Of a stretch of DNA of 64,000 nt, positions 33,905-44,377 are shown piece after piece. This stretch comes from Cordilura impudica. Lineage: Eukaryota > Arthropoda > Insecta > Diptera > Scathophagidae. Where the stretch lies: contig OY821518.1 in assembly GCA_963682025.1 (NCBI GenBank), positions 12,276,600 through 12,340,599 on the forward strand, read 5' to 3'. Under the pieces are notes generated by a model, which ran no database searches, had not been told where the DNA came from, and saw only the letters and a program-made list of their open reading frames with translations. A program made the translations under genes and the position numbers. Every line of letters starts with the position of its first letter. Within the stretch, counting starts at the first letter, position 1.

Positions 33905-34922
33905 ATTTTATGATTTATAAGAACCGAATTTGTAACTCTTTTACTAATTTTATTAATTGGCTTTTTATATTTACAGGTTTGTACTTTTGATCAGAATTCA
34001 TCATGATATTACATGATATTACATGTAAGTTTATACCTATTATCATAATCACTCTTGACTTATTCGTCGCTTAAAATTATTTAAAATTTTTATTACAATA
34101 AAGTTACTTGCAAAAGTGTTCTAAGAAAATCGAAAAAAATAATAAATTTAGGAATTTCTCAAAATTTTAGGATTTCGTTCATAATTTTAATTTAAGGGTA
34201 CAACTGAATTCCAAACGAAAATAGCTAGCACCTTATACTGAAAGTAGCATTGTCAAGGATGATAATATTGTCTTTATAGTCACGTTATATTCGCTCACTA
34301 TACACAATAAGACAATGACATCTGCAGCCATTTCAAGTTAGTCACACTTGGCTGTCAGGCCGACCTACAGTCAGCCTAAGTCAAGTTTATGCACCTCGCT
34401 TGTAATAATGCTTGGGTTGCAAACATTCTGTGCAATTTTGCAGCCAAGAGATTTGTACTTAAACTGCTACAACTTAAGATAAAAAAACACAAATATTAAA
34501 AAGTTAACTTTAAGTATCTGTTGGATACTATTAGTTGCACTTCATTCATTGAATGAACTGCTGCCTGGGCAGCCTCCACAAATTGAATGGAGTACTTAAC
34601 GTGTTATTTAAAGATACTTTGACAGTTAAAAATTACTCGTAAATGTAAGTTTATGTGGTTTGATTTAACAAATTTCGAAAAACATTCTAAAGTTTTATTA
34701 CAAAACAAATGAATTAAAAAAAAAACAACTCGAAATTAAAATAAAAAAATTATCGATACAAAATATCGATACATTCAATCAAAAGTTATGAGCCAAAATT
34801 GTATAAAAATTTCAGTGAACAACGGTGCATTTTTTATTCGATTTGCTATTAATTGACATCTGGTCAAAATATGAATACATATTATAACAAGCAGACACTT
34901 AAAAGAAGTGGGCGGGATTACC
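33905..34922. other. AT-rich DNA, no recognised gene
   Basis: No protein family or repeat was recognised, apart from a TATCGATA pair listed separately. Confidence 0.5.
34751..34771. promoter_or_regulatory. Two perfect TATCGATA (DREF-type) boxes
   Basis: TATCGATA occurs at 34751-34758 and again at 34764-34771. In flies this octamer is the DRE bound by DREF at housekeeping promoters, often paired. No gene start was recognised nearby, so the function is only a possibility. Confidence 0.3.
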
Positions 34923-35705
34923 TGTCTCATTATACCCTCCACCCCAGTGTGCAGAGGGTATATATGAGTTTCTTATTCCGTTTGTAATAAATAGAAAAGG
35001 ATATTTTGGAACCCATAAAATATATATATTTGTGATCCTTAGAACAAGCGGAGTTGATATAACGATGTCCGTCTGTCCATCTGTGGAAATCACGATGACG
35101 TCTTCAATCAGGTAACTAGGGTGCTCGTTGACATAAAAATGATTCATTAATATCCTGAGAAGTTTGGTATTTAAAATCGTCCAAATCGGTTAATTAGGTC
35201 CCGAGAATTGAATGAAGAAGTAAAAAAAGTTTTAAAAAAATATGATTTGTTCTTGTCACGATCACGCCCTCAATTGGATAACTGGGGCGCTCGTTTTTAG
35301 CGAGAATGATTGACTAATATCATGAGAAGCTTTCTGTTTGAAAAATCATGAAAATCGGTTTCATAGGTCCCGAGAAATCACTGAAGAAGTAAAAAAATTG
35401 AATAATATGTGTTTCTGTATTGTTCTTGTTATTATTCTAAATGTTGTATTGTTGTGATAGCTGGACTTGTTGTTTTTGTGGTCTTTGTGGTAATAATATA
35501 AACAAACTAACCCTTTGTACATTTTTTTATCAAATCTGGTAGAAAAATTTTAAAGTTTCCATTGTTTCGGCATCACTAAAAAAAAATCTGTTGCGTCATT
35601 TTTGTCATCGCCACGAGCCTGCCTACAAAGTTTCAGATCGATTGGGTCACGGGAAAGCGGCTAAAAATCAATCCAAAATTTTGTCGACAAGCAGACACTA
35701 CGAGT
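34923..35705 (+). mobile_element. INE-1-like (family D) element, copy 4
   Basis: It opens TTATACCCTCCACCCCAGTG, GTGCAGAGGGTATATATGAG, with CATAAAATATATATATTTGT, GATCCTTAGAACAAGCGGAG and CCGTCTGTCCATC. Two diverged internal repeats follow (ATCACGATGACGTC and ATCACGCCCTCAAT segments). A tail at 35505-35705 (CAAAGTTTCAGATCGATTGG, GACAAGCAGACACTACGAG) also occurs at 51409-51590 on the other strand. It is non-coding. Confidence 0.65.
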
Positions 35706-35897
35706 TAATACACAGGGAGTAAAAATACACCAACATCTAAAGCAAATAATGCTAAACTACCTGTTGTTAATAAAAAAAAAACCATGTAAATTTACCAAAA
35801 AAAAAAAATTTTTATGTATGAATTTATTTAAAAAAACACAATAACTTTTGATGTATTTTTTGTGTGTAATATTTACACATACATACATATGTACATA
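35706..35897. other. AT-rich spacer
   Basis: A-rich low-complexity DNA between two mobile elements. Confidence 0.5.
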
Positions 35898-36269
35898 TCT
35901 ATAACATTAATAGGCTAGGCGACTTCTTGTGACTGATGTTTTGTACTACCGTTTTATCCCGATTTTGACCAAACGTATATTATTTGAAAGGTATTTCTTT
36001 TTAGCCGATGTGCAGCTTTACAGAGTTTTAATTTTTTTCGCTTATTATGAGCAAATTGTATTTAAAGTTGCTACTAACACATATATAAAATTATACAATG
36101 CTATGTGTGTGTTTATTAAATTTGTTAATGTGTTTGTTATAAAAATGAGTTTGTTTTTTGTGTTGCTTTGTGGCTATAATTGATAAGCATACTTTTAGGG
36201 TCTTTATTTAATGATAAAATAAAATTTTCTAGAATTTGTGCTCGAAATTCGAGGGCTGGAATCTGCTAG
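35898..36269 (+). mobile_element. Helitron A, complete
   Basis: It begins TCTATAACATTAATAGGCTA and ends CTCGAAATTCGAG, GGCTGGAATCTG, CTAG (36266-36269). It is 372 bp with the A/T insertion context. The 84-codon frame at 35929-36183 is the family's internal sequence and recurs in other copies; no function is implied. Confidence 0.9.
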
Positions 36270-36998
36270 TATTAAATAATCAAATAGTAAACATATATTC
36301 TATATTATATTCTATATATGTATATCCATAATAGCCGCATATTAGAAATAAATCGGTATATTATTTTATTTATATAAAATTCTGCAATATTTTGTTTAGG
36401 AAAACTACATTTATTTTGCATTAACAAATAGAGTTTCACTTCATTTTCCTGAGTGTGACTATGCCACGGCAGATGGCGCCAGAATTTTTGTTCTAATTAG
36501 CTTTGCAATACTTATTTCTATTTTAACATTAATGTCAACATTTTCAATTAGATATCAAACACAACAATGTTAAAAGTATACACAGAGCTGAGTAAAGAAG
36601 AAGCAATGAGTTTTTTGCCTTCAAAACAGTTTTACATAGTTATATAAAATTATTATTCTGCTTTACCTACAAAATATCTGATTGCTATTACATATAATTT
36701 TTAAAAATTGTTCATAATTACTAAAGCATTATTATTCACATAAATACAAAATTGCACATTTTAAATTTTCTATTCAAATTTAAGAAAACATCAATTCTAA
36801 AAACCGGAATTCAGATTTCCAATTATAAATTAACATCAACTAAATTTTTAAAATATAAATTTTATTTTTTAAACACAATTTGAAATTCAAGAAACTTCAA
36901 ATATGTTTACGTTTAAAAAATCAACTGAAATTAAAAAAAATATTTTGGGATTCAGGAGACATTAATAGCATTGCAGGATAAGAAAACATTAATTTAAA
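36270..36998. other. AT-rich DNA, no recognised feature
   Basis: Nothing coding or repetitive was recognised in this interval. Confidence 0.5.
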
Positions 36999-37330
36999 CT
37001 AGCAGATTTCATTAAGTAAAAAACCTAAAGGTATGCTAATCAATTATAACCAATTCACAAATCAACACAAAAAACAAACTCATTTTGATTACGAACACAT
37101 TAACAAATTTAATAAATACACATATAGCATTGTATAATTTTATGTATGTGTTAGTAGCAACTTTAAATGCAATTTACTCAAAATAAAGGAAAACATTTTA
37201 AAATCTGTAAATCTGCAAAATGGCTAAAAAGAAACACCTTTCAAATAATATATGTTTGGTCAAAAGCGAGATAAAACGGTAGAACAAAACATCGGTCACA
37301 AGAAATCGCCTAGCCTATTAATATTATAGA
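36999..37330 (-). mobile_element. Helitron A lacking the 3' hairpin
   Basis: The minus strand begins TCTATAATATTAATAGGCTA and keeps the terminal GAAATCTGCTAG, but about 40 bp that normally hold the CTCGAATTTCGAG hairpin are deleted. The hairpin is needed for normal Helitron termination, so this copy was probably disabled after insertion. Confidence 0.82.
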
Positions 37331-39311
37331 TTCGATGAAGTTTAGAAAACCTCAAGCGCAATTTGATGAGAATGTTATTTAGATATTATTTTTCATAAAA
37401 TTTTTTTTGATGAAAATTTGAAATTTTTCAGAAAATAAAGATAAATTATTTTATTTAAAATTTTTGGAACATTTGGTTTTTTGCGTTTGGCATCCCTAAT
37501 TTGAACCAGTGTTCTTGATGACTTCAAAACCTGCCTTCATGGTATGAAACGTAAAACCCAAAAAATTTAAGTTCGATAATAATTCCCAGGTAGTAGTATT
37601 TGGAGTCAATAAATGAAAATATATTTTATTAACATAATTAAATTCGAAATCAAAAGTTGGCATCACTGGGTTAGATTTTGTATTGTATTGTGTTATTTTG
37701 TGTTACCACAAAATCTAATAGTGAAAACTACCATTTTAATATGTAAAAAAAAAATATTTTGCAAACATGGCAATATTTTAACAAAAAAAATTGAGAGAGG
37801 TTTTTTTGGTTATTATTTTGTTACTCCATCCGACCTATACGGTCGCAATGAAGAATTATTTGGCCAATTAGAAGAAACTATACAGCCATCTCCTATTAGC
37901 ACGATTTAATTCGTGTAGCCACCCCACACAACCATAACCTTCGCAATGGAGGTTAGGGCGAGCTATTTAATTTTCAAAAACTTAAACTTAATTAAACGAG
38001 AGGTTATGTCAGCAACCACGATGACCAAAAAGTAAACACCGAAACGTGTTTTCTTTTATCCAAAATAATAGAAAACACGAAAACGATCTTTCCTCGTTAG
38101 ACCGCGAATTACTAATGTGAGAGAGCTCTATATACCAACTCTTGGAATAAACAAAAATCCAGATCAAACCAAAGAATTTGCTGAAATAATTTGCTATTGA
38201 GTTTAACAAATTTTGTACTTTTTCAAATATTTTGTTTACATTTATTATCAATACTCAGACCGAGGTGGAGGGTATCACTCTTACGTGTTTCAAACTGTTT
38301 TTATAATTCTGGCATCGAATGAGAATTAGATACAAAAATTTTAATTTTCAATAGAATATTGCATTTTGGATTCGATTTCATATTAAATGAAAATATGATA
38401 TTTGCTCAAAAACTTGTCACATTTAAAACAATAATGACAACAATCTTCAGTATGGATCAACAAACTTTGTCAGTTATTAGAGGTATAGTAGCCATTTTTA
38501 ATTGACAGGCGAATAACTAAAAATATTGCGATTATTTGATTAAATATTTTTTTCGCTTTAGCATTTGGCTTCTCATGTATTTTTTAGGTTGTAAGTATTT
38601 TGAAAACTTCACACTTTTTACTTAATGTCTGCAATTTTTGCCACCCTCAACACACGTTAAGTCACGTGTCGCTTCTTTTTAATTTTGTATACTATTCACT
38701 CGAATAGTAGTACTTCCTTCATTGTATCCCATACAAAAACTCGATCACAATTTTAGAGTAACCACTTGTATTGTTCACATTTTATATTGTGACACATGTG
38801 TCTTGAGTGTAATCAAAAAGCTGTTAATGTGTTCACTACATAATACGATTTGTAACCAAATTTTGTTAACACACATTTTTTTTTATTAAAGTCATTTGGT
38901 TATAACAATAGCCGTAATTTTTAATCTTCTTTTGGAGATATAAAACACAGTTGGTGGGTGATACTGGTCATAAGCATACGTACTTCAACCTCTTCTTCAT
39001 GGGTATGTTGGCGCACTCAGTGATGATTGAGTTCAGAGGAAACGCGTGTTCATAAATTTTGTTTTTCTTTTTGTTTACCCAAATATTGAATTTATTTCAA
39101 GTATAAAAATATTCACTTGAGTTTTATTCACTTAAAGGAAACAATTATTTGCGTCACATTCTTCTATTACAATGACAGTAAAGTTTTAAAAATGTCATCT
39201 GATAAAGAATTTAATTATTTAAAATTAAGAGTTTTTTACGATAGAAGAATAAACAGAAATAATCTAAGCCATAAAAACAAAGTATTTATTAAAACTCTTT
39301 CTTTCCTTATG
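37331..39311. other. AT-rich DNA, no recognised gene
   Basis: About 2 kb. A 98-codon frame (37613-37909) ends GQLEETIQPSPISTI, which looks slightly more protein-like than its surroundings, but I cannot link it to a family. A frame from ATG at 39192 (MSSDKEFNYLKLRVFYDRR...) runs into the inverted repeat that starts at 39312. Confidence 0.45.
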
Positions 39312-41686
39312 CATATTGTAATGGTGCGGCGTTGGTGGAAGATCCGCTTCCGTTTCCCTGAGCCTTTGCTAGTCGCACGTGCTGGCGTAGGGGCCTAGCT
39401 CGCCGGATGGGTGGGGTCTTGCTCAGGTCCAGGGAAACCGCACTACAGATTTTCACGTGCGATTAAAAAAAACAACTGTCAAAAAACGGACGCTAAATGG
39501 GACGGATGGCCATACTTACCTTGGATGGCCATACTTACGAGGTGTTCTGCCCCTTTTGCCCTCCCTACCATGTTACCTCGACTCCATCTTAATTGGAGGT
39601 AACCCACAAAATGATAAGATTTAGCTTGGCTTTGGTCAGTAAAGGTTATTTCCGGAATATAAGAATTTCGTTCTAAATGAACCGGTTACTTATCCGAAAT
39701 AATTTTTATAGTACGAAATAGTAGCAAAGATTCGAAAACAATTTAAAGTCTCAAATTTAAAATTTTATTTTTTTTAATGGATGGTCATACTTACTTACGG
39801 ATTTTTTTTAAATGATTGGTTTGGTTTTGGATAACTACATTGGGTTAACAATTTATTGAAATTTTTTTGAAAATATATTGAAAAGTATATTGAAAATTTT
39901 TGTGGAAATCTTTATGAAGTTTATATCGAAATTATAATTGAAATTTTTTTTGAAACCTTTTGAAAATTTTTATATTGAAAATTAAATTTTGAAAACTATA
40001 GTGAAAAGCTATATTGAAAATTAAAATATTGAAAATTATATTGAAATACTACATGGAATTATATTAAATTTATATTGAAAACTATACATGATAAATTTAC
40101 TAACAATTTATTGAATTTTAACTCTATTTGAAAAGTTATATTGAAATTTTTAGAATTTTTTTGACATTAAGAATTGTATTTGAACTGGTTTGAAATTTTG
40201 ATGAAATTATATTAAATTTATATTGAAAATTATATTAAAACTTTATATAGAAATTTTGAAAATTTGTTGAAAATTAATTTTGAGATTTTAAAAGACTTTT
40301 TCTGAACTTTAACTTTGAAATTTTTATTAAATTTAATGGAACTTATATTGAAACTTTTTGATAATTTTGTTTAAAATTTAAGTCTGCTTTAAAACTTATT
40401 TGAAAATTTAATCTTTTGCGTGGGTTCGATTAAAAACTCCAATTTTTGATCAATTTTTAACTAACTTTTGTAATCACTTTTTCACTGAAATTCATTCCCT
40501 TTTCGACGTGAACTCAAATTTTTCGTAAATATTTCCCATTAACTTCTTTTGAACTTTACCTAGCTCAGCCAAACTCAACCTTATAAACGCTCATCTATTT
40601 ATTTACAGCCTATATTGGTTCTTTTGAACCTGAACTTAATTTGACTTAAAATTATCTCAACTGCGTAACATCTCATTATATTCGCTGTCATTGTCGTTAT
40701 ACCAACACTCGTTCATTCTTTCATATCGTCCGAATATATTTTCGTTAAAATTGTTATATTTAGTCCGAAATCATGGCGGTACGACATAGTCCAGGAAGTT
40801 TAGCTTCGGCTTTAGCCGAAAACGTTTGTTTGATATGCCAAGAAAGTTACGATCATACCAGCAACTTAGTTTCTACCAGATGTAGATACGTTTTCCACCA
40901 CGAGTGCCTTTTTAATTTCCTCAACATTTCGACTTGTTGTCCGCAATGTAACAAAACTGTCACTAAAAACAGTTTATTAAAACATTCCGTCCGAGTTAAT
41001 GATGAAAGTTTACCAGTTAATACTGGAACGATTCCGAAATCCGCGGAAAGAATTTTATCCAGCAGAAAGGAAAGAAATGCAGAGTTCAATGCTAACCGAA
41101 ATATTTCCCCCGGTCAGACTAGTGGCGAAGGAAGAGAGAGTTTAGAGGATCGTATTAGATCCAAAATAGAAAATAGTTTCCAAGGCGAAATAAATAAGCT
41201 TCACGCCGTAGTCGAAGGTTATCTCAACAATTTACTAGCGTAAACATTAGCGCAAACAGAGTCCCTTTAGTTCATAACGTTCCCCATGAACCTAATTTTG
41301 TCCTTCCGCGTAATATTAGGCCTCCTTCAACTCACCCGTCTGTACCAGCAAGTCGGGAGAGAGCATCATTATCGTTCGTTGCCCTTAACAATAGTGGGTT
41401 ACCTCCAATTAAGATGGAGTCGAGGTAACATGGTAGGGAGGGCAAAAGGGGCTGAACACCTCGTCCCCAATCCCAAGGTAAGTATGGCCATCCGTCCGAT
41501 TTAGCGTCCGTTTTTTTGACAGTTGTTTTTTTAAATCGCACGTGAAAATCGGTAGTGCGGTTTCCCTGGGCCTGAGCAAGACCCCACCCATCCGGCGAGC
41601 TAGGCCCCTACGCCAGCACATGCGACCAACAAAGGCTCAGGGAAACGGAAGCGGATCTTCCACCAACGCCGCACCATTACAATATG
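39312..41686 (+). mobile_element. Element with ~295-bp inverted repeats around a RING ORF
   Basis: The left arm 39312-39607 and right arm 41394-41686 are near-identical inverted copies. They start CATATTGTAATGGTGCGGCG and include CCGGATGGGTGGGGTCTTGC, ACGTGCGATT and CCTACCATGTTACCTCGACT. The arms are much more GC-rich than the surroundings. The left arm has a short internal change (GGATGGCCATACTTAC repeated). Between them lie AT-rich DNA full of TATTGAAAATT-like words (39840-40400) and the RING ORF. No target duplication is visible. It may be a transposon, or two opposed copies of a retroelement segment joined by rearrangement. Confidence 0.65.
40773..41243 (+). CDS. RING-finger-like protein, 156 residues, one zinc ligand replaced
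   Basis: The ATG at 40773 (ATCATGGCG context) opens a 156-residue frame. Residues 19-59 form a RING-type finger: C19-x2-C22, C37, then Tyr39 where His is expected, H42, C45, and C56-x2-C59 (CLICQESYD, RCRYVFHHECL, CCPQC). RING fingers usually bind E2 enzymes in ubiquitin ligases; Tyr39 for His (TAC for CAC, one transition) should weaken one zinc site. The C-terminal half is polar and ends in a possible coiled coil (LEDRIRSKIENSFQGEINKL). After the stop, another frame stays open from 41246 to 41428 (PLVHNVPHEPNFVLPRNIRP, then ASLSFVALNNSGLPPIKMES), so the protein may once have been longer, broken by a frameshift. A retroelement gag-like origin is possible but unproven. Confidence 0.65.
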   Translation: MAVRHSPGSLASALAENVCLICQESYDHTSNLVSTRCRYVFHHECLFNFLNISTCCPQCNKTVTKNSLLKHSVRVNDESLPVNTGTIPKSAERILSSRKERNAEFNANRNISPGQTSGEGRESLEDRIRSKIENSFQGEINKLHAVVEGYLNNLLA

Positions 41687-41693
41687 AGTTTGG

Positions 41694-42160
41694 AATCTCT
41701 CCGTGACTGTGCGTGACTTTGCGTGACTATTTTAAAATTAATCTTTGGTCACAACAAGTCTATGGACCATGGTTAAAATTGATTGGATGAGGGGAAATAG
41801 GGTTTAAATCAGTCCGTGACTGTGCGTGACTATATGTGAATATCTTAAAATTAATCTTTGGCCACAACAAGTCTATCGATAAAGTTTCAGATCGATTGGA
41901 TGATGTGAAGTGAGATTTAAATCTCTGCGTGACTGTGCATGACTATGCGTGATTGTGCGTGACTGTGTCAAAGGTAATCTCTTTTTACAGCAAATCTATC
42001 GACCAAGTTTCAAATGATCGGATAAGGGGAAATGGGTTTTAAATCACTCCGTGACTGTGCGTGACTACCCCAAAATTAATCTACAGTCACAGCAAGACAA
42101 TGGGTCAAGTTTCAGATCAATTAGATGAGGGGGAACGGGGTTGCCCCATGGCAGACAGAC
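41694..42160 (+). repeat. 113-bp tandem repeat, about four units
   Basis: CCGTGACTGTGCGTGAC recurs at 41701, 41814, 41927 (one base changed) and 42049. The first two spacings are 113 bp; the last is longer because of extra TGCGTGAC words. Each unit also carries TTAATCTTTGGTCACAACAA-type text and GTTTCAGATCGATTGGATGA-type text. The 19-mer AAAGTTTCAGATCGATTGG also occurs in the INE-1-like tail at ~35630, so the units may derive from such an element. The array ends with GGCAGACAGACAGAG near 42160. Confidence 0.85.
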
Positions 42161-42713
42161 AGAGATTATGAGTTAAAAGAAAGAGTTTAAAAATATATAA
42201 ATTTTGCCTTTACTCGTATTATGTTTTTTCGATCAACAGATTTCCAACCGGCATTGTCGTAAAATTTGATTAACGGTAACACCGGTCGACCGAAAGACTG
42301 GGTTTATCAAAAAATATTAATTTGATAAGCCTGGTATAATATTAATTTAATAAGTAAATTTTACTCATAAAAATTAAAAATTAATTTTAAAAAAATTAAG
42401 TTTTTTATAATTTTTTTAATATTTATTTATATTTTTCTTGAAAGGGACTTTTTGCAACAAGTTTTATTTTTAGAAAACAGGAATTTTTTTATTAAAAGAG
42501 TTTATTTTTTAAAAAGGGATCTAAATTTACATAAGAGGCACTATTTTTTTTTTTTTTTTTTTTTTGAAAACTAGTTGATTGTGAAAAATTTGTTTTTTGA
42601 TAAACTAACTTAATTGGATAAAACTACTTTTTTGAAAAAAAAAAAAAATTATTTTGTGGAGAAAAATTTTTTTAAACATGTTTTATTTTTAGAAAAAATG
42701 TAATAATTATAAA
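42161..42713. other. AT-rich low-complexity DNA
   Basis: Dominated by TTTTTGAAAA-like words and poly(T) near 42550, similar in style to 44380-46160. No gene was seen. Confidence 0.5.
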
Positions 42714-42782
42714 CTAGCAGAGCCCAGCCCTCGAATTTCGAGTGCAAATTCTAGGAAATTTTATTTTTTTTTATTTAATAAA

Positions 42783-43599
42783 TCTATATACATATATATA
42801 AAAACGTTGGTGCATTTGTTTATAACGAATGATCTCCGGAACCATAAGAGCTGTCGAGGTAGAATTTTCACCATAGGTTCGGTGCGAGGGCCTCTAGCTG
42901 GCGTTGGGGTCAAGTTATAAACAAAATTCTTATTTTCAGCGCGATTTGACTGCAATTTAGAATGTATGTATCTTTCGTCATAAGAAATTTTTGTATGTAT
43001 AAATGGATCCGATAGGTGGTGCTGGGGTAAAGTTATTTCGAATATTCTTATTTATGGTGCGATTTTAATGAAACTAAGAATGTACATATATGTATGTTAG
43101 ATGATGCCAAACATTTTGTTATTGGACCCGGTAGATGGCGCTGCTGTTCGAAAAATAATGAGTTCTCAAATTTATATAAATTTTATAAGTTACAAAATTC
43201 ACAAACGTTTTTATATATAAATATTATAACCAAAAAGGAAGGAAAAAGCCGCTACGTTATTGCATGGTGGTCGGACAGCTAATTCAGCACTCAAATCACC
43301 GTTAAACGTACAAACAAATGAGAATGCCGTCTGTAGTATCAAAAAACATTCCGGTATAGCAAAAGTTCTGCAAAAGTGCAGTATTATTATTTGGGATGAA
43401 TGTACCATGGCTCACAAACATTCTTTAGAAGCATTACATAGAACTTTAAAAGATTTGAAAGGCAATGAAAGACTTTTTGGTGGAGCTCTCATTTTATTAT
43501 CTGGAGATCTTCGTCAAACATTTTATATAGGTATATACAGATTCTAACTAAAGTAAAAAATTCATTGAGGGCAAAACAACGTTTGCCGGGTCCAGCAAG
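42783..43599 (+). mobile_element. Helitron B, deletion derivative, copy 2
   Basis: The 5' end is TCTATATACATATATATAAA. The 3' end is hairpin GGCAAAACAACGTTTGCC (43570-43587), GGGTCCAG, then CAAG, a mutated CTAG. The 817-bp interior holds a helicase fragment. The A/T context and the interrupted Helitron A around it fix the insertion point exactly. Confidence 0.85.
43248..43547 (+). pseudogene. Helitron PIF1-like helicase fragment
   Basis: An open stretch of about 100 codons reads AATLLHGGRTANSALKSPL, KCSIIIWDECTMAHKHSL, LHRTLKDLKGNERLFGGA and LILLSGDLRQTF. IIWDECTMAH contains the Walker B acidic residues and GDLRQ is helicase motif III, as in the PIF1-like helicase of Helitron RepHel proteins, which unwinds DNA during rolling-circle transposition. 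There is no Walker A upstream, no Rep domain, and the frame ends soon after motif III. It is a truncated relic, but better kept than the copy at 9820-10056 because it is not frameshifted here. Confidence 0.88.
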
Positions 43600-43830
43600 T
43601 AATATTATAAAGCCTAAAGGTATGCTAATCAATATTAGTCAATTCACAATTCAACACTTTTCAAATAAAATTCATTAAATTTCATCGTAAATATTTGTTG
43701 AACACACAGAATATATATAAATGGGTTGTGAATAAATAATTTTAAAGGATCCTAAAGGTATGCTTATCAATGTTAGCCAATTCACAATTCAAGACAGGGC
43801 TTTTGATATTTATAATAAACACACACACAG

Positions 43831-44175
43831 TATAATATTAATAGGTTGAGCGATTTCTTGTGACCGATGTTTTGTTCTACCATTTTATCCCGATTTTGAC
43901 CAAACGTATATTATTGAAAGGTACTTCTTTTTATCCGTTTTGCAGATTTACAGATTTTTAAATTTTTTCTCTATTTTGAGTAAATTGCATTTAAATTTGC
44001 TACTAACACATATGCATGTGTGTTTTATTAAATTTGTTAATGTGTTTGTTAATGAGTTTGTTATCTTCGTTCACAATGATAATAAAACATAAAAGTGTTG
44101 GTTTGTGAATTGGCTAAGTTGAAAAATAAAGTTGCCTAGAATTTGCATTCAAATTTCGAGCGCTGGAATCTGCTA
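43831..44175 (+). mobile_element. Helitron A, near complete
   Basis: The body starts TATAATATTAATAGGTTGAG (the terminal TC is lost) and ends with a mismatched hairpin TTCAAATTTCGAGCGC, GGAATCTG and CTAG (44172-44175). It is flanked on both sides by a ~95-bp direct repeat (43715-43805 and 44176-44265). Confidence 0.82.
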
Positions 44176-44372
44176 GAATATATAAATGGGTTTGTTAATA
44201 AATAATTTTAGAGGAACCTAAAGGTATGCTAATCAATTTTAGCCAATTCACAATTCAAGACAGTATGTATTTTATATAAGTGTTAAATGAACATTATTCT
44301 AAAAACTGTCCCAGACTACAACTACAATTTTTATATAGGTCTCAAGAAATCGCCTGCCTATTAATATTATAA
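44176..44372 (-). mobile_element. Helitron A fragments
   Basis: It contains AACCTAAAGGTATGCTAATC, AATTCACAATTCAAGACAG, then the 5' block CTCAAGAAATCGCC and CTATTAATATTATA on the minus strand. The middle is deleted. Confidence 0.6.
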
Positions 44373-44377
44373 ATAAA

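Larger units (their letters stand above)
42714..43830 (-). mobile_element. Helitron A, host of nested Helitron B
   Basis: The minus-strand 3' end is at 42714-42782: CTCGAATTTCGAGTG hairpin, CTAG at 42714-42717. The element is cut at 42782/42783 by Helitron B and resumes at 43600 with GCCTAAAGGTATGCTAATCA and AATTCACAATTCAACAC. The far part is rearranged and includes a second partial copy of the same block near 43750. Confidence 0.7.

Noticed and set aside
37613..37909. 98-codon frame ending GQLEETIQPSPISTI
   Set aside because: The tail looks protein-like, but the first two thirds are AT-rich filler and I recognise no family.
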